64,000 nt of DNA from Trueperella sp. (GTDB taxonomy: Bacteria > Actinomycetota > Actinomycetes > Actinomycetales > Actinomycetaceae). The DNA is taken from positions 611,960 through 675,959 of the forward strand of contig JAUNLU010000001.1 of assembly GCA_030532125.1 (NCBI GenBank), read 5' to 3'. A model generated the notes under the pieces. It worked only from the letters and a program-made list of their open reading frames with translations. It made no database searches and was not told the DNA's origin. This document shows positions 28,073 through 36,400 of this stretch, in pieces; the first letter of the stretch is position 1; every line of letters starts with the position of its first letter. A program made the translations under genes and the position numbers.

Positions 28073-28552
28073 TTAAATAATCCCGAGCTCTTCTGCTCGT
28101 TCACTTGCGGAATCTGCAGCATTCTTTGCCGCAGTTTGCATCCGCCAGCGCAGCGATGGGTCACCGCCCCGATCTGAGGCAGCGATTACCGCCCCTCCCA
28201 CTAGGCCCAGTGCGCTGATCAGCTGATTTAGTTCTTTGGTGCGCTGGTCGCCGTCGTGATCCCAGAACGGGTTGTTGGCGAGAGCTAGTGGGCCTTGCAT
28301 TAGTGCCAGAGCGAAAGCAGCCAATCTGGGGGTGCGTGAAGTGGCTAGTGCCAGACCAGCCGCCGTCATCAAACCACCCGAAATACGGGTGATGAGTTCC
28401 GCCTGTGGTTCCAGCGCTGGCAATCCTAGTTCGGTCAAGAAATCAGATACTCGTTTAGCGGTGGCGCGGTGGCCTGCCGGCCGAAGCAAAGCGTCAATTC
28501 CGGAAGCAATGAACGGAGCCGCCAGTAGTGGGCGAGCTAGGCGATTTAACAT
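28073..28552 (-). CDS. DoxX-family membrane protein
   Basis: 159 aa with about four hydrophobic helices (APFIASGIDALLRP, ISGGLMTAAGLALA, LAAFALALMQGPLALA, ISALGLVGGAVIAAS), the layout of DoxX/DoxD-type membrane proteins. The C-terminus is a short charged tail. Its physiological role is unknown; mycobacterial DoxX has been linked to oxidant resistance in a membrane complex, which cannot be inferred here. ATG preceded by GGAAGGA. First gene of the aroA-rsgA cluster, divergent from nagB. Confidence 0.8.
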   Translation of the reverse strand: MLNRLARPLLAAPFIASGIDALLRPAGHRATAKRVSDFLTELGLPALEPQAELITRISGGLMTAAGLALATSRTPRLAAFALALMQGPLALANNPFWDHDGDQRTKELNQLISALGLVGGAVIAASDRGGDPSLRWRMQTAAKNAADSASERAEELGII

Positions 28553-28650
28553 GGGGATCCTTCCGTGAAAGTTTGCAGCGGGAGTGCGCCGGTATTCTCC
28601 AGTCTAAAACGGATCTGAAAAATGCGCGGCACGTCGAAAAATGTGACTAC

Positions 28651-28679
28651 TTTCTGCGGACTATACTGACCGCAAGAAA
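28651..28679. promoter_or_regulatory. Candidate operator over the nagB -10 box
   Basis: TTTCTGCGG (28651-28659) and CCGCAAGAAA (28670-28679) form an inverted repeat with one unpaired base. A good -10 hexamer, TATACT, sits at 28662-28667 inside it. A repressor bound here would block the nagBA promoter; a GntR/DasR/NagR-type sugar-phosphate sensor is a reasonable guess but is not encoded nearby. Confidence 0.45.
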
Positions 28680-28716
28680 AACTAATGAGTCAGTAGGCTC
28701 TGGAAAGGAACCGCAG

Positions 28717-29496
28717 ATGAGAATCGGTATTTTTGACTCCCCAGCAGAGGTGGCCGTAGCAGCGGCAGAATATCTGATTGCCGAGCTGGCTGCAGCGGAT
28801 GAGCCGAAAGTTTTGGGGGTGGCCACTGGATCTACCCCAGAACCGATGTATGACGTGCTCAGTGAACGGCATGCTGCTGGCGAGTTCAGCCTGGAGGGCA
28901 TACCAGCATTTGCGCTTGATGAATATGTGGGAATCGCGCCCGATCACCCCGAACGTTACCGCAATGTGCTGATCCGCAATCTGGTGGGGCCCCACCGCAC
29001 TGGTCTGCGAGAAGAAGATTTGCATTCGCCGGACGGTTCCAACCCCGATCCGCATGCGGCGGCAGCGGAGTATGACGCCGCTATCAAGGCTGCCGGCGGC
29101 ATTAGTTTACAGATTTTGGGTATCGGTGCCGATGGGCATATCGCATTTAATGAGCCCGGGGTTTCCCTAGAGTCTCGCACGCACGTAGATGTGCTCACGC
29201 CGCAAACTCGCCGGGATAATGCGCGTTTCTTTGATGGCGATATCGAAAAGGTGCCGAGCCTGTGCCTGACTCAGGGAATTGGCACCATTATGGAGGCGAA
29301 GTCGATTTTGCTGCTTGCCACCGGTACTGCCAAACGCGAAGCAGTTCGCAAATTTATCGAAAGTTCGATCAGCGCCCGGTGGCCGGCGAGCGCATTGCAG
29401 AACCACCCCCGGGTGACGGTGATGATTGACGAAGCAGCTGCAGCTGGGCTGGAGTTAACTGACTTCTACCGGTTGCGCTGGAATACGTTAGCGTGA
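28717..29496 (+). CDS. nagB: Glucosamine-6-phosphate deaminase
   Basis: Converts glucosamine-6-phosphate to fructose-6-phosphate and ammonia in amino-sugar catabolism. 259 aa starting MRIGIFDSPAEVAVAAA; GVATGSTPEPMYD forms the phosphate loop, and GIGADGHIAFNEPG carries the catalytic His region. The reading frame is open well upstream, but the ATG at 28717 is the start that fits the family and has GGAAAGGAA six bases before it. Stop overlaps nagA. Confidence 0.95.
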   Translation: MRIGIFDSPAEVAVAAAEYLIAELAAADEPKVLGVATGSTPEPMYDVLSERHAAGEFSLEGIPAFALDEYVGIAPDHPERYRNVLIRNLVGPHRTGLREEDLHSPDGSNPDPHAAAAEYDAAIKAAGGISLQILGIGADGHIAFNEPGVSLESRTHVDVLTPQTRRDNARFFDGDIEKVPSLCLTQGIGTIMEAKSILLLATGTAKREAVRKFIESSISARWPASALQNHPRVTVMIDEAAAAGLELTDFYRLRWNTLA

Positions 29497-30662
29497 TGCA
29501 ACTAAACGGCACAGTACTAAATGGCTACGGTGCCGTAGTTGGCTCCGGATTAGTTTTGGACGACGCCGGAGCGCTAGTTGAGGTGCTACCGGTTGCGGCT
29601 GGCACAGTTGCTGACTCGGCTTGGATAACTCCGGGTCTGATCGATGTGCACTGTCACGGTGGCGGCGGAGCTTCGTTCCCAGATGACGCCCGCCCCGCGC
29701 AAATAGCACAAGCAGTTGCGGCACATCGGCAACTCGGCACTACCGCAGTGGTGGCGTCTACCGTATCTATGGCTGATCCGATGCCGGTGATCACTGAGTT
29801 GGCGGCAGCCTGTGACCGCGGGGAGCTCGCCGGGATTCATTTAGAGGGGCCGTTTATCTCGGCGGCGCGCACCGGGGCACAGGATCCCAAAGCGGTGAGC
29901 GCCGTCGACCTGGAAAAGTTGCGTAGTTGGCTGGTGGCAGGTCGGGGCTGGATCAAGACGGTAACTTTAGCGCCAGAACTAACTGAGGCGCTCGCGGCGG
30001 CGCGGCTGCTGCTCGATATGGGGGCGATACCGTCCTGGGGGCATACTGATGCGACGGCGCTGCAAATGCGCACCGCACTAGCAGAGACGGCTAGCTATGC
30101 GCGGCAGATTGGCTGGTCCGGCGTCTGCCAAACAGCCACGCATTTATTTAATGCCATGCCGCCGCTGAGTCACCGGGCTCCGGGACCGGTGCGGGAATTG
30201 CTACATGCCGCTCGCCGCGGCGAAGTGGTTGTGGAACTGATTGCCGATACTGTCCATCTCCACCCCGATGTGGTGGCAGATGTGGCGCAGCTAGTGGGGG
30301 ACGGCGCTTATGTGTTGGTGTCCGACGCTATGGCGGGCGCTGGGATGCCAGATGGAAATTATGTATTAGGCGGGTTGCCGGTGGAGATCATCGGCGGTAT
30401 GGCCCATCTGGAAAAGACCGGGGCACTCGCTGGGGGCACTGCGCGGCTGGCAGAAGAAATAGCGCGGATGGTGCGCGGTGGTAGTTTGACGCTGGCACAG
30501 GCAGTGCGTGCCTGCGTCGCCACACCGGCTGCCGTATTGCACGCTACGGCCGCGCTTCCGGGTGTGACGCTGGACTTCCAGGTTGGTGAGCCGGTTAATG
30601 CCGTAGTATTCACTGCGCAGCTAGAAGTGGCGCAAGTTTGGCGTGCTGGGCAGCGAGTTTAG
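29493..30662 (+). CDS. nagA: N-acetylglucosamine-6-phosphate deacetylase
   Basis: Amidohydrolase that removes acetate from GlcNAc-6-phosphate to feed NagB; with peptidoglycan hydrolases nearby it may recycle wall sugars as well as exogenous ones. 389 aa with the metal motif DVHCHGGGG, HLEGPFIS, ATHLFNAMPPLSHR and the catalytic Asp in LVSDAMAGAG. The start is either the GTG at 29493 or the ATG at 29496; both overlap the nagB stop. Confidence 0.94.
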   Translation: MMQLNGTVLNGYGAVVGSGLVLDDAGALVEVLPVAAGTVADSAWITPGLIDVHCHGGGGASFPDDARPAQIAQAVAAHRQLGTTAVVASTVSMADPMPVITELAAACDRGELAGIHLEGPFISAARTGAQDPKAVSAVDLEKLRSWLVAGRGWIKTVTLAPELTEALAAARLLLDMGAIPSWGHTDATALQMRTALAETASYARQIGWSGVCQTATHLFNAMPPLSHRAPGPVRELLHAARRGEVVVELIADTVHLHPDVVADVAQLVGDGAYVLVSDAMAGAGMPDGNYVLGGLPVEIIGGMAHLEKTGALAGGTARLAEEIARMVRGGSLTLAQAVRACVATPAAVLHATAALPGVTLDFQVGEPVNAVVFTAQLEVAQVWRAGQRV

Positions 30663-30693
30663 TGTTCGCCGTCGGCGAGGGGCACAGAGTCGT

Positions 30694-30718
30694 GGAATAA
30701 TGTTCCCCAGTTAGCGTT
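30694..30718 (+). promoter_or_regulatory. SigR-type promoter upstream of sigR
   Basis: GGAAT at 30694-30698 and GTT at 30716-30718, 17 bp apart, match the GGAAT-N18-GTT consensus of SigR/SigH regulons to within one base of spacing. This predicts autoregulation, as known for Streptomyces sigR and mycobacterial sigH. A second, housekeeping-like set is TTAGCG (30711) with TATTCT at 30734-30739, seven bases before the ATG. Confidence 0.65.
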
Positions 30719-30746
30719 CTGTTCACTGAAAGGTATTCTGTACAAG

Positions 30747-31340
30747 ATGACTGACGAGTTCACCCGCACAGACCATACCGACGCGCAACTAGCCCAGCGG
30801 TTCCAAGATGAGGCCCTACCTCATCTGGACCAACTGTATGGTGCGGCACTGCGGCTAACCCGCAATCCGCATGACGCCGAAGACTTGGTGCAAGAGACTT
30901 TCGCCAAGGCTTTTTCGGCGTTCCACCAGTATCAGCCGGGTACAAACGTGAAGGCATGGCTGTATCGGATCCTGAACAACACTTTCATTTCTAACTACCG
31001 CAAGGAGCAGCGCAGGCCGCAAGAGGCGGAAGGGGAAGTGGAAGAGTGGCAGGAGTTCCAAGCGGCCTCACACCGTTCCACTGGAATGGAATCTGCGGAG
31101 ACGCAGGCGTTAGAGAACTTGCCAAATGAGGAGATTCGTTCCGCTTTTGAACAGCTGAATGAAGATCGGCGCGTGGTGGTTTATCTGGCGGATGTGGAGG
31201 GATTCTCCTACCAGGAGATCGCAGAAATTATGGACACCCCGATTGGCACGGTGATGTCAAGATTGCACCGCGGGCGGCGGCAATTGCGGGACATTCTGAG
31301 TGATTATGCGCGGGAACTCGGCTTCCAAGAGGTGAAGTAA
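30747..31340 (+). CDS. sigR: ECF RNA polymerase sigma factor SigR/SigH
   Basis: Oxidative and thiol-stress sigma factor of the ECF12 type. 197 aa: region 2 includes [20 protein letters not shown] and [19 protein letters not shown]; region 4 is [20 protein letters not shown] followed by a helix-turn-helix with [12 protein letters not shown]. The TAA overlaps the ATG of its anti-sigma gene. A SigR-type promoter lies upstream, so positive feedback is expected. The name sigH is used in mycobacteria. Confidence 0.93.
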   Translation: MTDEFTRTDHTDAQLAQRFQDEALPHLDQLYGAALRLTRNPHDAEDLVQETFAKAFSAFHQYQPGTNVKAWLYRILNNTFISNYRKEQRRPQEAEGEVEEWQEFQAASHRSTGMESAETQALENLPNEEIRSAFEQLNEDRRVVVYLADVEGFSYQEIAEIMDTPIGTVMSRLHRGRRQLRDILSDYARELGFQEVK

Positions 31341-31645
31341 TGAGCACAATTGAAGAACTAGTGGCCCAGCTAGAGGATTGTAATTGCGATCCAAATTGTG
31401 ATTGCGCCTCCGCGTGCCACTGCGAAGATGTACTAGACAAAATTTTTGAGCTAGTTGATCGGGAGATCCCGACCAAGCAAGTGCACCAAATGCTGAAACA
31501 CAGCATGGAATGTGAATACTGCCGCGGGCGAGTAGAGCGAGAGCTGGCGATGCGTAGAATCATTCGCCGCGGTTGCTGTGAGCAGGCGCCGGAATCTCTG
31601 CGGATGCGCATTATGGAGATTGTGACGCACTACGAAGCTAATTAG
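31340..31645 (+). CDS. rsrA: Zinc-dependent redox-sensing anti-sigma factor, RsrA-like, cysteine-rich
   Basis: 101 aa. It carries the ZAS motif H54-x3-C58-x2-C61, an upstream cysteine before the first helix (C28), and the CC pair (C79, C80) seen in RsrA. In Streptomyces, oxidation of RsrA to a disulfide releases zinc and frees SigR. Unusually, residues 14-28 hold six cysteines and one His in a C-x-C-x3-C-x-C-x3-C-H-C pattern, resembling a metallothionein; Streptomyces RsrA has far fewer. The extra thiols could tune redox sensing or bind another metal (inference). Overlaps sigR. Confidence 0.88.
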   Translation: MSTIEELVAQLEDCNCDPNCDCASACHCEDVLDKIFELVDREIPTKQVHQMLKHSMECEYCRGRVERELAMRRIIRRGCCEQAPESLRMRIMEIVTHYEAN

Positions 31646-31700
31646 CGGTGAGCGGGTGCACGTTCCGCACTTGGTTTTGTGGGGTTGATATCCGCTAAAA

Positions 31701-31729
31701 TTGCGATGTTGCGATCTGTTGCTGATACT
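31701..31729 (+). promoter_or_regulatory. Candidate promoter of the bL37 gene
   Basis: TTGCGA (31701-31706) and GATACT (31724-31729) are 17 bp apart, about 50 bp before the bL37 start. Plausible SigA-type promoter. Confidence 0.5.
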
Positions 31730-31778
31730 AACGGTTTCATCTGTTGGTGATGTACCTAGGTTTAATAAGGAGAGGGAA

Positions 31779-31853
31779 ATGTCAAAACGTGGAAATAAAC
31801 GGCGGGCACGCCGTAAGAGCAAGGCGAATCACGGCAAGCGTCCCAACAGCTAA
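31779..31853 (+). CDS. Ribosomal protein bL37, 24 residues
   Basis: A very short gene: the peptide begins MSKRGNKRRARRKSKANHGK and ends RPNS, 24 aa, strongly basic. It matches the tiny actinobacterial large-subunit protein first seen in mycobacterial ribosome structures (bL37), whose end NHGKRPN is characteristic. A strong Shine-Dalgarno, AAGGAG at 31767-31772, precedes the ATG, and a strong terminator follows. It is too short for most gene finders. Confidence 0.88.
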   Translation: MSKRGNKRRARRKSKANHGKRPNS

Positions 31854-31868
31854 GGGATGGCAGAGCTT

Positions 31869-31900
31869 TAACAGCGCCGGGCATCAGCCCGGCGCTGTTA
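31869..31900 (+). terminator. Intrinsic terminator after bL37
   Basis: A perfect 13-bp stem (31869-31881 with 31888-31900), GC-rich at its centre, with loop CATCAG, followed by GTTTTA. It ends the bL37 transcript. Confidence 0.85.
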
Positions 31901-32073
31901 GTTTTACCTGGAGTGCAGGAAATTTTGTTAACCGTAGTCATCGAAAGATAACGGCGCGGCGGGTGTTGTTGCTAAAAATGACAAAAAATAACGTAATAAA
32001 TCGGGCAAAACAGTCAAGAATCCGGTTGTTATTACGGGTTCAATCACAATTTGAGATCTATCGTGACAAAAAC

Positions 32074-32111
32074 GTTATCTACCATTATCATTTTGTTACG
32101 TAACTGTTGTC
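32074..32111. promoter_or_regulatory. Phased GTTATC-type repeats upstream of the NlpC/P60 gene (candidate MtrA sites)
   Basis: Four hexamers, GTTATC (32074), ATTATC (32084), GTTACG (32095) and GTTGTC (32106), recur at 10, 11 and 11 bp. One-turn direct repeats are the usual target of OmpR-family regulators. GTTACGTAAC at 32095-32104 is also a perfect palindrome. The last repeat ends 16 bp before the ATG. The same pattern precedes the M23 gene. Confidence 0.5.
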
Positions 32112-32127
32112 GTCAAGAGAGATAGCT

Positions 32128-32781
32128 ATGAAACGTCAGCCCGGCCGTCACCTGGTTGTAGATCGTCGCACTCCCGCATCACGCGCTATTACTACTTCCG
32201 CTTTTGCCATGTCTGCCGCAATGGGCATGACTGCTTCGGTCGCCTTTGGTGACACTGGCGCCAGCCAGGAAGATGCAAAAGCTGCTGAAGAATCATTGGT
32301 AACTGCCGTTACGGTAGAACTCACCGCCGATGCTGCAGCTGCTTGGGAGATGCCAACTGTTTCGCTGGAAGTCAGCAACGCTCGCCCAGAACCAGCTCGT
32401 GCGGCTGCTCCGGCTGCTGCCCCCAGTTTTGATTACTCCACCTTGGCTGTAGCGGACTCATCCATCGTAGCGACTGCCCGGAATTTCACTGGCGTACCTT
32501 ATGTGTACGGCGGTAGCACCCCGGCTGGATTTGACTGCTCTGGCTTCACTTCTTATGTATTCGCACTGCACGGCATTAGCTTGCCGCGCACTTCCTCTGG
32601 TCAGCGTGGCGCTGGGGTACCAGTACCAGCTTCAGAAGCTCAGCCAGGCGATCTGGTGTGGTGGCCAGGGCACGTTGGTATCTACACCGGCAATGGGCGG
32701 CATATTGCAGCTTGGCAGCCTGGTACCACAGTGCATGAAGGCCCAGTTTTCGGTAACCCGACCTACATCCGCGTCGGCTAA
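32128..32781 (+). CDS. Secreted NlpC/P60 peptidoglycan endopeptidase
   Basis: Cleaves peptide stems of peptidoglycan outside the membrane, probably during division or growth. 217 aa from the ATG at 32128, which has AGAGAG upstream; the frame runs on to 32107 but without a better start. The basic N-terminus is followed by an Ala-rich hydrophobic stretch that can serve as an export signal, then an Ala/Pro linker, and a C-terminal NlpC/P60 domain with C137 (in FDCSGF), H182 (GHVGIYTG) and H192. The closest mycobacterial parallels are RipA/RipB-like enzymes; no coiled coil is present here. Confidence 0.9.
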   Translation: MKRQPGRHLVVDRRTPASRAITTSAFAMSAAMGMTASVAFGDTGASQEDAKAAEESLVTAVTVELTADAAAAWEMPTVSLEVSNARPEPARAAAPAAAPSFDYSTLAVADSSIVATARNFTGVPYVYGGSTPAGFDCSGFTSYVFALHGISLPRTSSGQRGAGVPVPASEAQPGDLVWWPGHVGIYTGNGRHIAAWQPGTTVHEGPVFGNPTYIRVG

Positions 32782-32799
32782 AGCGCCGTATTAAGCATT

Positions 32800-32837
32800 A
32801 ATAAAACTGGTCAAGCAAGTGCTTGACCAGTTTTATT
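32800..32837. terminator. Bidirectional terminator between the NlpC/P60 and GDSL-like genes
   Basis: A perfect 18-bp inverted repeat (32800-32817 with 32820-32837) is flanked by A-rich and T-rich ends on both sides, so it can stop the plus-strand NlpC gene and the minus-strand GDSL-like gene, which converge here. Confidence 0.88.
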
Positions 32838-32863
32838 TTCCCTAATTGCAAGCGAAGCAGCTA

Positions 32864-33451
32864 TTAGCTGGGGGTTACGCCGAGCCAGTTGTGCCAGCCT
32901 TTGTGTAGCACTAGCCACGTAATTAGGCCGTATCCGGCTTGACGTGGCGCGTAGCCTCCGGAAATGGACATATCAGTTAGCCACTGATCGTGATTCACTA
33001 GTGGGTTATAGGTGTCCACAAAAGGTATCTCGCGTCGTTCACAAACTTCGGCAAACGCAGCGGTAAGCCCAGCTTGGATAGCTGGTGGCATATCTGGGCG
33101 CGGCGGCGGTCCCACCACAAATGGCCGCAGCTCATAGCGCATTGCATTATCCAATAAATTAGCCGCATGTAGCCGGGAGCGTGCCAAAGATTGCCCGGCG
33201 TCTAGATCGTGCGACCCTAGCCCCACTACGAGGCGATTGTCCGCTTCCCGATCCAACCGGGGCAACACCTCTGCCGGCCAGCGTTTATCCAGTTCTTGAG
33301 TGGTTTCCCCAGCAAATGGCAAGCTGGTGTGGCATAGCGGCGGCTCGGTTACGGTGCGCGCCATCAGCCTGCCCACCCAACCCATGGCGCGGGCATCACC
33401 AAAGCCAGAGATCAATTCATCGCCCACAAAGTAAATCTGCAACTTGCTCAT
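32864..33451 (-). CDS. GDSL/SGNH-like protein with altered catalytic residues
   Basis: 195 aa. The fold signature of the SGNH hydrolases is present, but every catalytic position looks changed: block I reads GDEL (residues 10-13) where the nucleophile Ser should be, block III reads GSHD instead of GxND, and the C-terminal block reads SGGYAPRQAGY with no DxxH. I recall the GDEL form from other actinobacterial members, so it may be a family of binding proteins or of changed chemistry. The ATG at 33451 with GAAGAG upstream is preferred to the TTG at 33469. It follows kgd on the same strand with a gap of 27 bases. Confidence 0.75.
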   Translation of the reverse strand: MSKLQIYFVGDELISGFGDARAMGWVGRLMARTVTEPPLCHTSLPFAGETTQELDKRWPAEVLPRLDREADNRLVVGLGSHDLDAGQSLARSRLHAANLLDNAMRYELRPFVVGPPPRPDMPPAIQAGLTAAFAEVCERREIPFVDTYNPLVNHDQWLTDMSISGGYAPRQAGYGLITWLVLHKGWHNWLGVTPS

Positions 33452-33478
33452 AGCCCAACTCTTCCACAAAAGCGCCGA

Positions 33479-36400
33479 TTAGCGCGCGAAGGCAAGGGAA
33501 AGTAGTTCGGCCTCTTGTTTTTGATAAATCGGCACTAGCCCAGTTGCAGTTGATGCGGCAGCTGCTCGGCCCACAAAACGCACCGGCTGCTCCAACTGTG
33601 GGAACAGATTGAGCGCTAGATGCGGCCAAGCTCCCTGGTTCTGTGGCTCATCTTGCACCCAAACCACCTCAGCGGCGGGATACTTGGCTAGCTCCGCTTG
33701 CAACTGTGTGATTGGCTCTGGATAGAGCTGTTCCAGCCGCAAAATTGCTACGTCGTCGGCAGCCAGTTCGGTGCGTTTCGCTACTAGGTCGTAGTACACC
33801 CGGCCAGAGCACAACAGCACGCGGCGCACCTGGCTGAGATCGGCGTCTTCCCCAATTACTGGTTGGAACTGGCCGGCAGTGAAATCTGCCAAATCGCTCA
33901 ATACTTCTGGGCGACGCAGCAGCTGCTTGGGAGTGAAAACAATTAGGGGGCGCCGCGGGCGCAGATAGGCCTGCTGGCGCAACAGATGGAAGTAGTTGGC
34001 CGGAGTGGACGGCTGAGCCACTAACAGGTTGTTTTCGGCGCACATCTGTAAATAGCGTTCAATGCGGGCGGAGGAGTGGTCTGGCCCTTGCCCCTCGTGC
34101 CCATGCGGCAGCAACAAGGCAAGTGAGGAATTCTGATTCCACTTTTGTTCGGCTGAGGTGACGAATTCATCGATGATGGTCTGCGCTCCATTGGCAAAAT
34201 CGCCAAACTGAGCTTCCCACAACACTAAAGCATCAGGCCGTTCCACCGAGTATCCGTATTCAAATCCCAGCGCTGCAAATTCAGACAGTGGAGAATCGTA
34301 GATGCGGATCTGTGCCTGATCTGCAGTGAGCGCGCGTAACGGCGTCCACTCGGCACCGGTGCGGAAACAGTGGGCAGTCGCATGCCGCTGGCTGAAGGTG
34401 CCCCGGCGGCTGTCTTGCCCCGCTAGGCGTACCGGCACCCCGTCAATTAGCAGCGAACCGAATGCCAACAGTTCTGCAAAGCTCCAGTCAATATTGCCGA
34501 GATGTGCCATATTGGTGCGGGCGTCAAACAGTTTGGCCACTTTGCGGTGCAGGGTGAATCCCTCTGGCACATTTTGGTGCGCGTCCCCGATCCGGGCAAT
34601 TACTTCCAGTGGTATCGCGCTCTCCCAGCCCACCATGGTGCCGGCGTCTTCCTGTTGTGCAGCAGGCAAACCCAAGATCTGTGCCGCTTCAGCTTCACTC
34701 TGCTCCGCTGCCTGTTCTGCCGCGCGTACCTCGTGGAAAGCGTTGCTGAGCGTCTGATGGTATTCCGCTTCCAAAGCATCGATCTGCTCAGCAGAAAGCA
34801 AACCCCGGCCTAACAGTGAATCCTGATAGTGCTGGCGCGGGCTGGGTTTGCCGTCAATCAAGGAATACATAATTGGTTGGGTCATCGACGGATCATCGCC
34901 CTCGTTATGCCCGCGGCGGCGGTAACAGGTGATATCGATGATTACGTCTTTATGGAATTGGGTGCGGTAGTTAAAAGCCAGCTTCGCAACGCGGCACACT
35001 GCCTCCGGATCGTCCCCATTGACGTGGAAAATCGGCAACTGCATACCCTTGGTGATATCGGTGGCATAACGCGATGACCTGGCGTAAGACGGCGAAGTGG
35101 TAAACCCAATTTGATTATTCACCACAATATGTATGGTGCCGCCAGTGCGGTACCCAGGCAGCTGTGCCATATTTAGCACTTCTGCTACCACGCCCTGGCC
35201 AGCAAATGCGGCATCGCCATGCACTAAAATCGGCAAAATTGCGAATGAGTCATTCCCTATCCCCAAGGCGTCTTGTTTCGCTCGGGCCACTCCTGCTAGC
35301 ACCGGCGCAACCGCCGCCAAATGGGAGGGGTTAGCTGCCAGATAGACGTTTATCTCATCGCCGCTGGGGGAGGTATAAGTGCCATCGGTACCCAAGTGAT
35401 ATTTGACGTCACCAGAGCCAGCCGAGCGCCGATTGACGACGCCGTCAAACTCGGAGAAAACCTGTTTATAGGATTTGCCTGCGATATTGGTTAGTACATT
35501 TAGTCGGCCCCGGTGTGCCATTCCGATGGTGGCCTCAGAAAGACCACTCTCTGCTGCGCTTTCCAGTATTTGATCGAGCGCGGGGATAAGCGCTTCCCCG
35601 CCCTCCAGCGAGAAGCGTTTTTGCCCCACATATTTAGTCTGTAAGAAGGTCTCAAATGCTTCCGCTTGGCTGAGTTTCTGCAGTATGCGCAGGTGCTCGG
35701 CCTCAGAAAGCTGCTCAATCGGGTGTTCTAGCCGATCCTGGAACCATTGGCGTTGCACCGGATCCTGAATATGCATGTATTCGATCCCCACGGTGCGGCA
35801 ATAGGTGCTGCGCAGCTGCTGCAAAATCTCGCGCAGGGTCAAGCTGTCGGTGTAGCCAAAGCCACCAGTTGGGAAGCTGCGATCCAAATCCCACAGCGTC
35901 AACCCATAGGATTCCAACTCCAAATCGGGGTGGCGCCGCACATGGAAAGACAGCGGATCAGTATCGGCAATTAGGTGCCCGCGGGAACGGTAAGCGTGGA
36001 TAAGCTGCGCAATTCGCGCGGGCTTACCAGTTTCCCGCTCGGCGTCATAAACCACATCTTTTTCCCAGACTATCGGGCTGTACGGTACCCGCAGTGCCAC
36101 ATAGACGCGGTCATAGAACCCATCCAAGCCCAGCAGCTTCTTCTCCAGCAGTGCCAAGAATTTACCGGAAGTCGCGCCCTGAATTACACGGTGATCGTAG
36201 GTGGAAGTCAGGTGTACCACTTTGGACACCCCGAGCTGCGCCAAAGTGTGTTCGGCAGTGCCTTTGAACTGGGCGGGGTAGTCCATCGTTCCCACGCCCA
36301 CAATCACACCCTGCCCGGACATCAGCCGGGGGATAGAGTGCGTGGTGCCGAAACCGCCCGGATTGGTCAGCGAGGCAGTGGTGCCCTGATAATCGGACAC

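Noticed and set aside
31901..32127. Possible ydaO-type c-di-AMP riboswitch before the NlpC/P60 gene
   Set aside because: Such switches occur before actinobacterial wall-hydrolase genes, but I could not find the conserved core motifs; the region is AT-rich with phased repeats instead.
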